Positions 44,705 to 54,825 of a stretch of DNA of 64,000 nt are shown piece after piece. The stretch is from Mycocentrospora acerina (taxonomy: Eukaryota > Ascomycota > Dothideomycetes > Pleosporales). Every line of letters starts with the position of its first letter. Position 1 is the first letter of the stretch. The stretch spans positions 63,189 through 127,188 of the forward strand of contig JAKUHH010000068.1 in assembly GCA_022701365.1 (NCBI GenBank). Direction: 5' to 3'. The position numbers and the translations under genes were made by a program. The notes under the pieces are model-generated. The model worked only from the letters and a program-made list of their open reading frames with translations, was not told the origin of the DNA and made no database searches.

Positions 44705-45697
44705 ATGGCGACCCGTCGCAAACACCTGGCTGAGAGCAACGGCTTCGAGCCCCTCACCAGCGGTATGCCTGGAAGCACCATCCGCGCGCCCACGTCGTCG
44801 TCGCGACGCTCGCCCTTCCTGCCTACGCGCCTCGAGCTACAGCTCATCGCCATATACCCTGCCACTCTGCTCTTTGGAAGCATCTTTAGCATCCTCTCGC
44901 CCGCCAGCCGCAACGCCCCCTACTCGGCGGTCCTGCAATCACACCCCCCAGACTTTGCGCCGAGTTACTTCGCACAAAAGAAGAACGTCTTCAATGTATA
45001 CTTTGTCAAGGTCGGCTGGTTCTGGACAACTCTCGCCTTCGCCGTCTTTGTGCTGTTCCACCCTGGATTTGGACAAGGCTTGAGCACCAGAAGGGTTCGT
45101 GCGGTGCTGCGTTACGTCACCGTGACGACTTGGTGGATATTTGTGACCCAGTGGTTCTTTGGCCCGCCGCTGGTCGATCGCGGCTTCCGCTTCACCGGTG
45201 GCCAGTGTGAACTGCTGAGAGACCCAAGTGTACGACAAGACATGAGTGATACAAGGGAGTTTATCACCTCGGCGACATGCAAGGCTGTGGGCGGCACTTG
45301 GAAAGGTGGTCATGACATCTCAGGACATGTCTTCCTCCTCATCATGGGAAGCTCACTGCTGTGGCTCGAGTTTCTGCCAGCACTCACCCGACTCGAGGGT
45401 CTCCGCGACGGTCGCCTTATCACGCTTTCGGACGGCAAAGTCGCAAGTGTGGCTGTAGAGAAGGAGATTCTAACCGCCGAGGGCCAAGAGGTTGAGGCAA
45501 CTGCTCAAGGTGTCAAGTTTGCGCTTGGCGTTGCGGCCCTCATGTGGTGGATGTTGCTCATGACGGCCGCCTACTTCCACACATGGTTTGAGAAGTTCAC
45601 AGGGCTATTGGTAGCTTTTTCAGGGCTCTGGACAGTGTACTTCCTCCCAAGAGGTGTACCACAGATGAGATCTTGGTTAGGCATGCCTGGCGTTTGA
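44705..45697 (+). CDS. SCS3: FIT family protein (Scs3/FIT2-like, lipid-droplet biogenesis)
   Basis: Single exon of 330 residues, ATG at 44705. Hydrophobic segments: LQLIAIYPATLLFGSIFSIL, VGWFWTTLAFAVFVLF, YVTVTTWWIFVTQWFF, HVFLLIMGSSLLWLEFLPAL, FALGVAALMWWMLLMTAAYF and FTGLLVAFSGLWTVYFLP, matching the six-helix FIT topology. The two invariant catalytic histidines are in GGHDISGHVFLL (within a C.....G....GHDISGH context) and AAYFHTWFEKFTG. FIT2/Scs3 proteins are ER enzymes that cleave acyl-CoA and are needed for lipid-droplet budding and ER lipid balance. The disordered N terminus (about 40 residues) is longer than in animal FIT2, but usual for fungi. Confidence 0.9.
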   Translation: MATRRKHLAESNGFEPLTSGMPGSTIRAPTSSSRRSPFLPTRLELQLIAIYPATLLFGSIFSILSPASRNAPYSAVLQSHPPDFAPSYFAQKKNVFNVYFVKVGWFWTTLAFAVFVLFHPGFGQGLSTRRVRAVLRYVTVTTWWIFVTQWFFGPPLVDRGFRFTGGQCELLRDPSVRQDMSDTREFITSATCKAVGGTWKGGHDISGHVFLLIMGSSLLWLEFLPALTRLEGLRDGRLITLSDGKVASVAVEKEILTAEGQEVEATAQGVKFALGVAALMWWMLLMTAAYFHTWFEKFTGLLVAFSGLWTVYFLPRGVPQMRSWLGMPGV

Positions 45698-46214
45698 TTA
45701 CAGAGCATTGGGGCGATCCTCTATACTGCATGGAGAACGAGAAAACGAGCATGGATGGGTCATGTGCAATTGGAGGAGCGAGGTGCATGCAAAGGCGTTG
45801 TATAATGTATTCAATTAAATCATAGTTCGTTCATCAATGGTTAATTTCCCACATTGTCCAAAACCCACTTTCCACATGGCGGAGCGGTAGCTTCTTCCGG
45901 TAATCTTAGCCCAGCGGTCCGCTAGCCTGTAAAGATCACGGGGGCATGCAAGGATGTGTAACTCGAATGAAGTAGTTAGCCTCATGTAACTCATCAGCAT
46001 AGTCTTTAAGTTCCTTGTCACGACCGTTGATAATGTAGCCAATGAGTGATGCAGCCGCAGTCAAACGAAGGAACAACCCCAGGTTCCCCACCTCCTTCCC
46101 CTCATTATTGTCGGATGAATTACAAGGCTGCAGATCTCGTTGAGAAGGAAAAATAAAGTACAAGAACACTTCAACAGCCATGCAGGATGGATTGTCTAAC
46201 TGTCATCTGCAACA
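45698..46214. other. Intergenic, possible small frame on minus strand
   Basis: Between the FIT stop and the alpha-galactosidase start. A minus-strand frame at 45936-46181 (81 codons, MAVEVFLYFIFPSQRDLQ...) has fair composition but no family and no splice partner that works, so it is left unannotated. Confidence 0.35.
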
Positions 46215-48598
46215 ATGTCTATTGTTATTCGAGTTGCGCTGCTCGCGGGTGCAGTCGCTGCTCAGCAAATCACGGCATCTGGAGGAAACTTCACATTGAC
46301 TGGCAATGGCATGTCCTACCTTTTTCACGTGGATCCCACAAACGGTGATCTCGTCTCTGACCACTTTGGCGGACCTGCCACTGACTTCACGCCTCCTGCG
46401 ACGATTTTGCCCTGGGGTTGGAACGATGACCTCACAGTCTTCCGTCGTGAGTTTCCGGACGTTGGCCGTAGTGACTACAGGCTCCCGGCCATCCATATTG
46501 AGCATGCAGATGGCGACACAGTGTCTGCTTTTCGCTACCAGAGGCACGAGATTGTTGAAGGAAAGCCGTCTCTACCAGGCCTTCCTGCAACATACGGAAA
46601 CGGAAGCGATGTGTCGACATTGATCGTGTATCTACACGACAATGTGTCTGATGTGTCCGCAGCGTTGTCGTACTCGATTTTTCCAAAATACAACGCTCTT
46701 GCGAGGAGCTTCAGTATCACCAACAATGGCACGGGTGAGATCGTCATCGAGAGAGCGGCGAGTTTCAGCACTGATTTCCCAAACCTGGACCTCGAGATGA
46801 TTGAGCCGCATGGTGATTGGGCGAATGAATTCCACACTGTGAAGAGGAAGGTGGACTATGGGGAGACAACGTGAGTAGTTTTGTTTATAAATCACTTTAT
46901 GATCCTGTCGTGTATTCTTCAACTGCTTTCTAACCTGAGTAGTTTCCGGAGCACGGCAGGCTATGCTTCGCATCTCCATAACCCTTTCTTCGCTCTGGTC
47001 TCGCCTACCACTACTGAAAGTTCCGGCGCCGCCTGGGGATTTAATTTGGTGTGGACCGGAAGCTTTGAAGCAACAGCTGAACGCTTTTCGAATGGCTTTG
47101 TTCGCGTGCTTCTTGGTCTCAATTCGTTGCACACTAGCTTGAAGGTTCAACCAGGCGAAACGTTCCAGTCTCCAGAAGCAGTCGCTGTATACTCAACCGA
47201 GGGTGTTGGAGGCATGTGCGTGTCATTCCAATTTCCGTTTATTAATCTACTTGCTAACATTTTAACAGGTCTCGTTCCTTCCACGACTTGTATCGCAACC
47301 ATCTCTCGCGTTCCAAGTTCACAAAGGAGACGCGGCCCATTTTGCTTAACTCATGGGAAGGTCTAGGGTTCAACATCAATGAAACCTCACTCGTCCACCT
47401 AGCAGGCGAAGCAGAAGAGCTTGGCATTGAATTATTTGTAAACGATGACGGCTGGTTTGGCGTTGATTATCCGCGGAATAACGATTCCTTAGGTCTCGGC
47501 GATTGGACTCCAAACCCCGCGAAGTTTCCTAATGGACTTGGCCCATACATTGACCAAGTGACCAACTTCACTGTTCTAGACTCTACAAAGCCGTTGCAGT
47601 TTGGAATTTGGGTTGAGCCTGAGTGAGTTGTAGGCAATTGATTAGGACGAGATTGTCAGACTAATATTATCATTAGGATGGTTAACCCCAATTCAACGTT
47701 GTACAAAGAGCACCCCGATTGGGTTTTGCATGCCGGAAAGCATTCGCGAACCCTCACGAGGAATCAGCTCGTTCTTAATGTCGGCCTGCCAGAAGTACAA
47801 GACTTCATCATCACCACTGTATCTCGTATTCTCGACTCGGCGAGAATTTCATACGTGAAATGGGATAACAACCGGGGTATGCACGAACTATCCCGCCCGT
47901 CAGATGACTACAAGTATATCATTGGTCTTTACCGTGTCATCGACAACCTCACCACGAGATATCCAGATGTACTCTGGGAGGGCTGTGCGTCAGGTGGCGG
48001 TAGATTCGACGCTGGCCTGCTGCACTACTGGCCACAACACTGGACATCAGACAATACTGATGCGGCTAATCGTCTGACCATCCAGATGGGCACCTCTCTT
48101 GTGTACCCTCCAAGTGCTATGGGTTGTCATGTTTCTGCTGTACCCAACGGTGTAACCCGCCGCAACATTAGCATGGAATATCGAAGCCATGTGGCAATGA
48201 TGTGTGGTTCATTCGGATTTGAGCTTAATCCCTCGGAGCTCGAGCCAGATGATGCCGCACTCATACCCGATATCATAGCTGAGTCAAAACGTGTCAATCC
48301 CATTGTCATCAGCGGTGATTTCCATCGTATTGCTCACCCAGCTTCAAGCAATTGGCCTGGCTTTCAATTCGTCTCTGCGGATGGAAGCGAGAGTGTTGCG
48401 TTCGCGTTCCAGCAATTGTACATGATTAAGCCTGCATCCCCACCTCTGACTCTTCAAGGCCTAGACTCGAAAGCGAGGTACTTCAATGATCTAGACAATG
48501 GCACATATACCGGAGCGACGTACATGAACTCTGGGCTGAACATTCCATGGGAGAGGGGAGACTACAAGAGCAAGATGATCTGGTTGAAGAAGCAATAA
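46215..48598 (+). CDS. Secreted alpha-galactosidase, glycoside hydrolase family 36
   Basis: Four exons, 46215-46870, 46943-47215, 47269-47622 and 47677-48598, giving 734 residues; introns are 72, 53 and 54 bp. The start MSIVIRVALLAGAVAAQQIT is a signal peptide with likely cleavage after AVA. GH36 landmarks: ILPWGWNDDLTVFRREFPDV; NDDGWFG in exon 3; FGIWVEPEMVNPNS joined across intron 3; nucleophile Asp in YVKWDNNRG; and acid/base Asp in QHWTSDNTDAAN. Length and domain order (beta-sandwich, TIM barrel, C-terminal beta domain ending YMNSGLNIPWERGDYKSKMI) match fungal AglC-type enzymes. These hydrolyse terminal alpha-1,6-galactose from raffinose-family oligosaccharides and galactomannan outside the cell. 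Several N-glycosylation sequons are present. All catalytic residues are retained. Confidence 0.93.
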
Positions 48599-49309
48599 GG
48601 AGCAAACAAATTGCCACCATGGATCTATTCATACCTAAAAATAGACACTCAATTCGATTGAACTTACTTCCACAAAAGTAGGAAGCGAGAGTAGATGAAA
48701 TTAAAATCTGCATAAGCGTATTGGTAATGAAATTTAAATTTAAATTATATGAAGTCAATGAACTGAACACAAATCCTGTCGTGTGGAGTATATCGATCTA
48801 CAAGCTCAAGCAGGTATATATCAACTAGTCTTTTGCTTTTGATAGGTATGAGCCCAGAGCCGCTTGTCTTCGTCATGCAACGCGCTTTTGAATCACTAAC
48901 TTGGCGGAGGAAATGACCCAATTTCCGTACATTGAGTGTTGTGTTGAACATTAGTCATTTTCAGGAGTAAACGTATTCGTTGCTTCCATCACATGTAGTC
49001 CGGGTCAATTCTAAGCCGCTGGCGTTCAGTTGTTCATACCAAACCTATCTCACTTTCAGGAAGTTTTATTCTTTTCCAACTAGATTGAAAGGGTAAAACA
49101 TCGCTTAAGTGTTGTTACTATTCCTCGCGTTGTTTCGATCTTGGTAAAGGCCTTATCCGGCTTCGTGACTGGGACATTTGTCTTATATGTTGAAGAAGCT
49201 GCGAAAGCAATATTACAAATACACGTCTTTTTCGGTCTTGCGAAAAGATATTAAATCAGTTTCTTATTGTGTTATAACCGTCCGTCGTTTTCTTGTTGGA
49301 TTCCAGGAA
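48599..49309. other. Intergenic before the quinate block
   Basis: 710 bp, AT-rich. It contains the imperfect palindrome at 49143-49158. No gene is supported. Confidence 0.4.
49143..49158. promoter_or_regulatory. Imperfect QutA/QA-1F-like site
   Basis: GGTAAAGGCCTTATCC compared with the published qa activator consensus GGRTAARYRYTTATCC: 12 of 16 positions fit, with the right half (TTATCC) perfect. It lies 152 bp upstream of the SnoaL-like ATG. I found no perfect site in the block, so this is weak evidence. Confidence 0.25.
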
Positions 49310-50084
49310 ATGGTTGACCTTCACAGTCTTCCTGTCGGCTCACGACCACGTTTCGCTATTCGCAACAATGGCCCCGACGAGCTGGTTCTCGAAAGACTCA
49401 AGTTAAGAGAGTTAGCTGAAGGTTGGCCATGCTATCGGTATATTACTCCCTGAAGAAGCAATGTCTTTTTTGCCAATGTAGCACACTAACAGTTTTTCCA
49501 GAGACGCATGCGAATGGGAGAACTTTGAGTCCATCTTCCACGAAGATGCTCATGTCTACACTACATGGTCTGGTCGTGTTCCTTTCGCATCATTCATTGC
49601 AGCCTCTAAAGCTGGCATGGATAAAGGCGCGTTCATTATGCACCGATGTCATGGCTGCACAAGCGATATCAACCCCGAGGGTAACTACGCCGTCACCAAG
49701 CTCAAGGCTACTATAACTCAGCGATTTGTTGTCGAAGGTATCGAATTTGACGTTGAAGCTGACTGCCGGTTCTGTTTCTTCTTTGAGAAAGTTGAAGGTC
49801 GTTGGGGAGCTCGCCTGGTGCGCCATTGGTATGAGAAGGACAAGATTATTCCAGCCAATCCTGCGCTGATTCCTGCGGTGGATGAAGAGAAAGTGAAGAC
49901 ATATCCTCCTGGGTATAAGCATCTTGCATATTTCCAGGAAGCTACGATGGGAGTAAAGGTCCTGTTGGATATGCCTGGTCATCGACGACATGAAGGCACA
50001 ATCAACCTTGAAAAACATGACTTGTTGTATTGGCAGGCTCAAAGTTGGCTTGAGGGTAGAGGGCTTGATGTAGAAACAGTTTAG
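49310..50084 (+). CDS. SnoaL-like / NTF2-fold protein
   Basis: Two exons, 49310-49437 and 49502-50084 (64-bp intron, GTATAT...TTCCAG), giving 236 residues. The join reads EGWPCYR-DACEWENFESIF. The middle (FHEDAHVYTTWSGRVPFASF; then VEADCRFCFFFEKVEGRWGA) looks like the SnoaL-like (SnoaL_4) branch of the NTF2 fold, a cone-shaped small-molecule pocket found in dehydratases, cyclases and isomerases such as scytalone dehydratase. No signal peptide. Its place next to the quinate genes suggests action on a shikimate/quinate-related or aromatic acid, but the substrate is not shown by the sequence. The longer C terminus (LEKHDLLYWQAQSWLEGRGL) is typical of fungal homologues. Confidence 0.75.
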
Positions 50085-50324
50085 CATCAAGAAACAGTTG
50101 AATCAGGACGATGTATTCCTATTGAATAGCAAAGGTCGTGGTCCGTGACATTTTGCCAGTAATACTGGGCTTTCTTTTACTGTGGTCATCATCTTGCCAC
50201 TCATCTTCGTAGAAGAGATTCAACATGAGTAAAACAGCTTTCACTGTGTAATCGTGTCAGATTTCTTCACTAAATTCAATTCGAAAAGAACTAACTGTAA
50301 ATACATGTACAAGATTGCCTGAAT

Positions 50325-51281
50325 TTACATATTCGCCTTGGCTTTAGCCTGCATTGCCTCCCGCATGACCTTCATCGGCGCTTTTTTTCCAGTCCACATC
50401 TCAAACTGTTCAAATGCTTGTTGCTCCAGAACATCAACACCTCTACAGACCTTCCACCCCGGGTATCGTGCGGCAACTTTCATCATGCCCGTCACCTGAG
50501 GCCTGTATGCCATCTCGACTAAAACGCCTGTATCAGAGCCGGCGAACAAATCCGCTGGAACGAGTTCTTCCTCCAGATCATCGGCAGGTATGCAGGCAAT
50601 AATAATTCGGATCGGAGCTGCTCCTTTGACGGCCTTTTGACTTGTCCTTACTTCGTCCAGAGTCCTTAGTACGCGGGCGTGCTTCAGTTGGAATTGGGAT
50701 GCCATGGCTTCACCTGTTGATACGGTCCGGTTGATGACGATGATTTCTGATATATCAAGTACTTTGACCGCGTAGCAAGCTGCGCGTGCTGCACCCCCAG
50801 CGCCAAGTATAAGGGCAGCTGAAGCATCCGAAAAGTCCAGCCCACTCCCCTCGATACACTTCTTTATGCCGACCCAATCTGTGTTGTCGCCCAGCAACAA
50901 TGGTGCACCATTGCCCGCTGTTGCTGGAGAAGCCTGCTGAACAACGATTGTGTTGACAGCACCAATATTTTCCGCGCGGGGAGTGATCGAGTGTAGAAGC
51001 CGGCCAATTTGAAGTTTGTGGGGAAATGTGACTGATGCACCGCCGAAATCTGGTCGCTTTAGAATTTCTTCTACAGTCTCATCAACCGAGGCACTTTGAT
51101 GAATTGAATAATGGTGGGGAAGACCAAGCTCCTGGAATCCAGCATTGTGCAGTGCAGGCGATAGAGAGTGCGAAATATTGTGACCGAATATAAAAAAGTT
51201 GCGCTTTGTGCTGCTCTGCTGGTTTTGCGCCAACTTTGAGAAACCGGCTTCGGTCACGTCAGATGTAGCTTGACTGCTCAT
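50325..51281 (-). CDS. Shikimate/quinate dehydrogenase-like enzyme (AroE family)
   Basis: Single exon of 318 residues; the ATG at 51279-51281 (MSSQATSDVTEAG) is preferred to non-ATG frames upstream. Family motifs: FGHNISHSLSPALHNAGF with the substrate-binding SxS serines, FGGASVTFPHKLQ with the catalytic lysine, GAVNTI, LLGDNTDWVGIKK with the catalytic aspartate, and the NADP-binding LILGAGGAARAACYAV followed by VINRT. It should reduce or oxidise shikimate or quinate in the cytosol. It is convergent with the SnoaL-like gene and lies directly downstream of qutR on the same strand. By eye its residues are closer to the QutR C-terminal domain (DPHFGGASITAPFK, LILGAGGMARAATYA) than to the qutB product, which suggests a shared origin. 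Confidence 0.88.
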   Translation of the reverse strand: MSSQATSDVTEAGFSKLAQNQQSSTKRNFFIFGHNISHSLSPALHNAGFQELGLPHHYSIHQSASVDETVEEILKRPDFGGASVTFPHKLQIGRLLHSITPRAENIGAVNTIVVQQASPATAGNGAPLLLGDNTDWVGIKKCIEGSGLDFSDASAALILGAGGAARAACYAVKVLDISEIIVINRTVSTGEAMASQFQLKHARVLRTLDEVRTSQKAVKGAAPIRIIIACIPADDLEEELVPADLFAGSDTGVLVEMAYRPQVTGMMKVAARYPGWKVCRGVDVLEQQAFEQFEMWTGKKAPMKVMREAMQAKAKANM

Positions 51282-51715
51282 GGTGGCTGATAATAGCAAA
51301 TCTTCTATGATTCAGATAGTATATTTTTTTTTCTCAAAGAATAGTGTTTGGAGTTCGTCAACAAAATATAGATGTGGAAAGCGTTGTCCAGTTTTATGCA
51401 GAATGCTTCCATTTCAAACTGGAAAAGACCTTTACCGCTAGGCGATGCATCTAGCACTAGAAACAATGTACAAAAAAAATCAAGCAATATTTTGAGATTT
51501 CTAATTTGAGAGAGAATGGAGTTCGTTGTGCTTTAAAATTCACTACAGATACCGATTGTCTGCTGTTTTTGTGCACTATTACAAGAAGTCTGTTCAGCGA
51601 GACGCAGTAAGCTTTGATTGATATTATCGATGTATTTGACGGAATTGATCATTAAAAGTTCAAAATGAAGATAACGATCTGTTGAAGGCTGCAAAGCACC
51701 ACTCGCAAGAACTCT
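51282..51715. other. Intergenic
   Basis: AT-rich, between the dehydrogenase start and the end of qutR. No gene is seen. Confidence 0.4.
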
Positions 51716-54315
51716 TCACTTCCAAGTTTCAGGATCTGTAGCAGGTTGGACCGAAGGTCCTATGGCATCAACCCTTTTCCTATAAGCTTTCGAAACCTCA
51801 TTTCTCATCAACCTTATAGGGGCTTTTCGAGTCGTGAAAAGCTCAAATTGGGTCTTGCCTTGTTCTGGTAACACTTGTAGACCGTCCACTGCGATCCATC
51901 CATTTTTGTGTAAAAGCTGCACCTGCTGCAAAAGCGGGGTCTTTAGCGGAGTATAGGATAGCTAGAGTTGACATTAACATATGATCCTATGCACAAACAG
52001 TCGGAAGGTATTACTTCAATCGCAACGCCGCCAGTCGGACTTGCCAGCCACCCCTGCGGAAGACTTGTGTCGGCAGAAGACTGCCCGTTGAGATTTCGTG
52101 TAGCTATGCAAGAAACGACGATTGTTGGGAAATCAACACCGCGGGGCCAACAGTCAGACTTCTTCTCTATGACTCTGATGACTGGTGCAATCGGCGCAAG
52201 GTATTGAATGTTTCCTTTGTCACTGGAGGGTAAGCATGGCTCCATCTCCCAATTACTATCGTTTAAATTTTGCTTGAGAAAGTGTACAGCTAGATTTTCG
52301 GCGTTCTCCAATGTGCGGTTATAGATGAATATGGTTCGGACCCCTAGACGAATCAACGCGTATGTTGCAGCACGTGCCATGCCTCCTGCTCCTAGTATCA
52401 GACCTGTTGTCCGCCGCTTGACTGCATTGATGGGCGAAAGGTTGTGTTGTACGCAAGCAGATATGCCGACCCAGTCAGTGTTTTCGCCATAAAGAGCAAC
52501 AGCTCGTTCTACAGGACGTTTATCGAGTAAAGAGCTCAAGTTAGGTGAACGGAGTGGTATTAATGTGTTAATGGCACCAATCGCTTGTGCTTCGCGGCTT
52601 ATGAGATCTACAAGCGGTACAACCTCACTCTTGAATGGTGCAGTGATACTAGCTCCACCAAAGTGAGGGTCGTTGATCAGTAAAAGCAATTCACGTATTG
52701 TGGAGTGCTGGAATATTCGGTATTCATGCGGCATTCCATGATATTGAAATGCAGCGTTGTGCATGGCAGGCGAGAGACTTAGTGTGACGTTGTTACCGTA
52801 TATGCCAAAATACATATGATCTAGCATGAGTGAAGCATACAAAGCTTGTTGTGCTTGCTGAGCTGTCAATAAGGAGGCGGAAAGATGCCCATTATAATGA
52901 TTTCGGATGAGAACATCAGTAACTGGTGTGAGGGTCGGGTTGAGATAACAAGACATCTGCCCTAAACGGCCAGTGTTGTATGCGATTATAGGGATCTCAT
53001 GATCCTTGGATGCGATAATTAGGTCCACAAAGTGCCTCACAGCAAAATTGTCGGCAATCCTATTTGCCTTCTGGCAAAGTCGGACGATGTCGGCACCCAG
53101 ATTCTGCGCCCGAAGAATATCTTCTTTGCGACTCGGGTCTTCCCAATTGGCTGAAGAAGAGTTGTAGAACCGATGGGCGATAATTTTGGTTGCTCCTTTG
53201 GCCTCAGTCAGGCAGCGAATCATGTCTTCATTACAGCTGAGATCCACACATAAGAACTCAGGCGCAAGACGCAAAGCATGATGGAGGATGTCGAAGTAAC
53301 ATCTAAGATTGGCCACTCCCATATTAGATTGAACATCTTCAAGCTGAACATAAATAATGATTGGAAGTCGAATATTCCTCCTCATAGAGTAGAACTGTCG
53401 GCTGATGTAGTTGGCGACCGAGCTATCAAAGCCTGCAGGTTTTGAGCACAGGTTTGAGTAGGGTATGAAGAATTCTACTGCGTCAGCCACGATATCGACG
53501 TCACATATCTTGGCCCAGAAAGAGTCAGAGATGGTTATAGGCAATGTCAATGCATATGTGTACTGTCGAGCTTCCACTGGCACTAATGAGAAGTCTTGTT
53601 GAATTGCTTGCTCGATGTCAAGTCCTCTCGGTCTCGTAATGGAGTGCAGAAGATGTAAAAAGTCATATTCGACCTGCTTCAGAGCGAGCGTTTTAGGTGA
53701 TTGCTGGCCAGAGTCATGGGATTGTTCGGAGTTCTGGTCAGCCAGACCAGAAAGATTGTGAAATTCGAAATTTGACAATGATCGTAGGGTTGGAGCGCTT
53801 AGGAGAGCAATGCTAGATATTTTGTTGGCATCAGATACATTCAGGTGTTGTTGTATAGATTCTACATCTCTCATGACATAAATAACAGGATGTTCCTGGG
53901 TGTACTCGGATAGTAAAGTTTTTCCTGTAGTTTCGACAGCACCAGGGCCGCAGACAATGACGGTTCTGGATGAGTTGTCCAGTAACATAGATCGTAAGAG
54001 GTTTAACTCTTTACATCGATATTCGAAAATCCCATGCCTAGATTTGTACTCTACACGTGAAAGCCCCGTCACTTGGAAGAACTGTCGGTCGGCATCGAGT
54101 AGGCGAAAGTTTAGCGCACCCGCAGCCATAAATGCTAGTGTAGAAAGACCAGTACCACGGATGCCCACCAGCACGATAGAGGCATTAACATCAAAATTGC
54201 GTCTCAGCGACATATTTGTCCGTTCGTAATATCCAGAAGATGAAGGATCTTGACATTTTACACTTGTCGAATGTAAATCGGAGGAATGGGGACATTCGGA
54301 CCTAGAGTCGGTCAT
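51716..54315 (-). CDS. qutR: Quinate repressor QutR (QA-1S-like), AROM-derived
   Basis: Two exons on the minus strand, 54315-52015 and 51961-51716 (53-bp intron, GTAATA...CTCTAG), giving 848 residues; the join reads VAIE-LSYTPLKTPLLQQVQL. Domains follow the last three domains of the AROM protein. First, shikimate-kinase-like (residues about 46-230), with a P-loop reading GIRGTGLST, where Leu57 replaces the Walker lysine. Second, type I dehydroquinase-like (about 240-480), where DIVRLC has Arg412 in place of the Schiff-base lysine and the catalytic-His region reads IIAHRFYN. Third, shikimate-dehydrogenase-like (about 500-848), which keeps TAPFK, GENTDWVGI and the GAGGMARAA loop. QutR binds and inactivates the activator QutA without quinate. 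The inactive kinase and dehydroquinase sites suit a sensor rather than an enzyme. It is divergent from qutA, as in other QUT clusters. Confidence 0.92.
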
Positions 54316-54825
54316 CGTCACCTCATTCGTTGTTGAGCCACCAAAAAGGATTATGGAGGTACTACGTTGGCTAAATCCGGAACCGGCAAGTCAAGAGAGC
54401 ATGTACAAAGAGATTTTGGATCTCTTGCAGAAATAAAAGAATATCGTAGGGTAACTGTAGTCCATGTTTGTCGTAACAAGAAAGTGTTTATTGAGCGGCG
54501 GTAGGCGAGGGATGCGCACACCGACAGACCGACCAATCAACGCTGGGCGGCAGAGTCTTTCCCCGGGCCCAGCCACGGAAATTCTCCAAGCGCAGGTACT
54601 GCCTCTACCTTCATGCGCTGTAGCTTTAATTCAGAGAACACGTGAGGTCCACCTTTGCCCACTAGGGTGCGAGTTGATGAAACATTGAGCTACCTTGTCG
54701 AAAAGGAGCAGCCTCTCTTGCTTACGTAGGTGCACTCATATGCCTAGAGTTCTTCCACTGACGTGACGCGTTTGGGTACACACTGATTTGCTTGTTACGG
54801 CAGCTTGACGTTTGAAGACAACGCT
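54316..54825. promoter_or_regulatory. Divergent qutR-qutA promoter region
   Basis: 510 bp between the two start codons. It has a CCAAT box at 54533-54537 and a GGGTAA half-site-like element at 54449-54454. No complete quinate activator palindrome is seen. A GC-rich stretch (54490-54580) stands out in AT-rich surroundings. Confidence 0.5.

Noticed and set aside
45936..46181. Minus-strand 81-codon frame with a hydrophobic start
   Set aside because: A possible second exon (about 45815-45920) cannot be joined in frame by canonical sites; no family match.
54478..54590. GC-rich tRNA-like look in the qutR-qutA promoter (minus strand)
   Set aside because: The T-arm B-box (GGTTCGANNCC) is absent and no cloverleaf pairs by eye.
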